Shown: positions 13,855 through 13,924 of the stretch, one piece after another
Numbering within the stretch: the first letter of the stretch is position 1
How the letters are laid out: every line of letters starts with the position of its first letter
NCBI GenBank assembly: GCA_023390395.1
Contig: JAEWCY010000173.1
Location: forward strand, 1-13,924
DNA length: 13,924 bases
DNA from: Pseudomonadota bacterium
GTDB taxonomy: Bacteria; Desulfobacterota; Desulfovibrionia; Desulfovibrionales; Desulfovibrionaceae
Direction: 5' to 3'
Made by a program: the position numbers and the translations under genes
The notes under the pieces: model-generated
The model's database searches: none
Told to the model about the DNA's origin: nothing
What the model saw: only the letters and a program-made list of their open reading frames with translations

Positions 13855-13897
13855 GGGGGTCCGGGGGGGATCATCCCCCCCGGCCGCCGGAGGCATC
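13855..13897 (+). repeat. G/C-run hairpin repeat, short form (copy D)
   Basis: G5-T, a perfect 11-bp inverted repeat at 13861-13883 (CCGGGGGGGAT, centre C, ATCCCCCCCGG) and the tail GGCCGCCGGAGGCATC (13882-13897). It matches copy A except for the centre base. It lies 75 nt after yjbQ, with nothing else recognisable in 13781-13854. By analogy with copy A its GGAGG (13889-13893) could serve a gene starting near or beyond the end of the window, but no ATG or GTG lies close downstream before 13924. Confidence 0.85.
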
Positions 13898-13924
13898 ATC
13901 CCCACCCACATATCCCACACCACC

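Noticed and set aside
41..13897. The repeats as CRISPR units or transposon ends
   Set aside because: Copies are kilobases apart without regular spacers, differ in orientation and length, and enclose no transposase gene or target-site duplications.

Overview
The window is very GC-rich, densely coded DNA of a deltaproteobacterial sulfate reducer type, most like Desulfovibrio/Solidesulfovibrio. This is an inference from gene content: an oxygen-independent (cbi-type) cobalamin pathway, a siroheme-decarboxylase-like Lrp/AsnC protein of the alternative heme route, a livF/phenylacetate-CoA ligase pair, and strong NNC/NNG codon bias. No phage, insertion sequence, tRNA, rRNA or CRISPR array is visible.

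Layout. (1) 91-2126, plus strand: livF (ABC ATPase for branched-chain amino acids) followed 2 nt later by a phenylacetate-CoA ligase. (2) 2123-3951, minus strand: a phasin-like coiled-coil protein and a UbiB/ABC1-family kinase, overlapping TGATG and converging on the ligase so that the two stop codons share one CTAG. (3) 4035-4523, minus: a siroheme decarboxylase subunit homologue, divergent from gpsA (4666-5658, plus). (4) 5739-6113, plus: a gamma-glutamylcyclotransferase-like protein, whose end overlaps a 55-residue two-helix membrane protein (6100-6267, minus). (5) 6378-7886, plus: an exported DUF1800 protein. (6) 8015-13375, plus: cobalamin genes cbiA-cbiD, then cbiET-cbiF, split by a minus-strand four-repeat membrane protein (10532-11233). 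(7) 13385-13780, plus: yjbQ, closely spaced behind cbiF.

The cbi genes cover four proteins of the early-cobalt corrin pathway: C1 methylation (CbiD), C11 methylation (CbiF), C5/C15 methylation with decarboxylation (CbiE-CbiT fusion) and a,c-side-chain amidation (CbiA). The other steps (CbiL, H, G, C, J, P and the chelatase) are not in the window.

The most unusual structure is a family of G/C-run hairpin repeats, four copies in 14 kb. Two short copies (41-83, 13855-13897) and one long copy (8750-8827) share a perfect 11-bp stem and the tail GGCCGCCGGAGGCATC. The stem is kept by paired base changes while the centre base differs in every copy. A fourth, degenerate copy lies inverted behind gpsA (5659-5713). 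One copy supplies the Shine-Dalgarno of livF; another sits in frame inside cbiA, adding about 26 low-complexity residues between its two domains.
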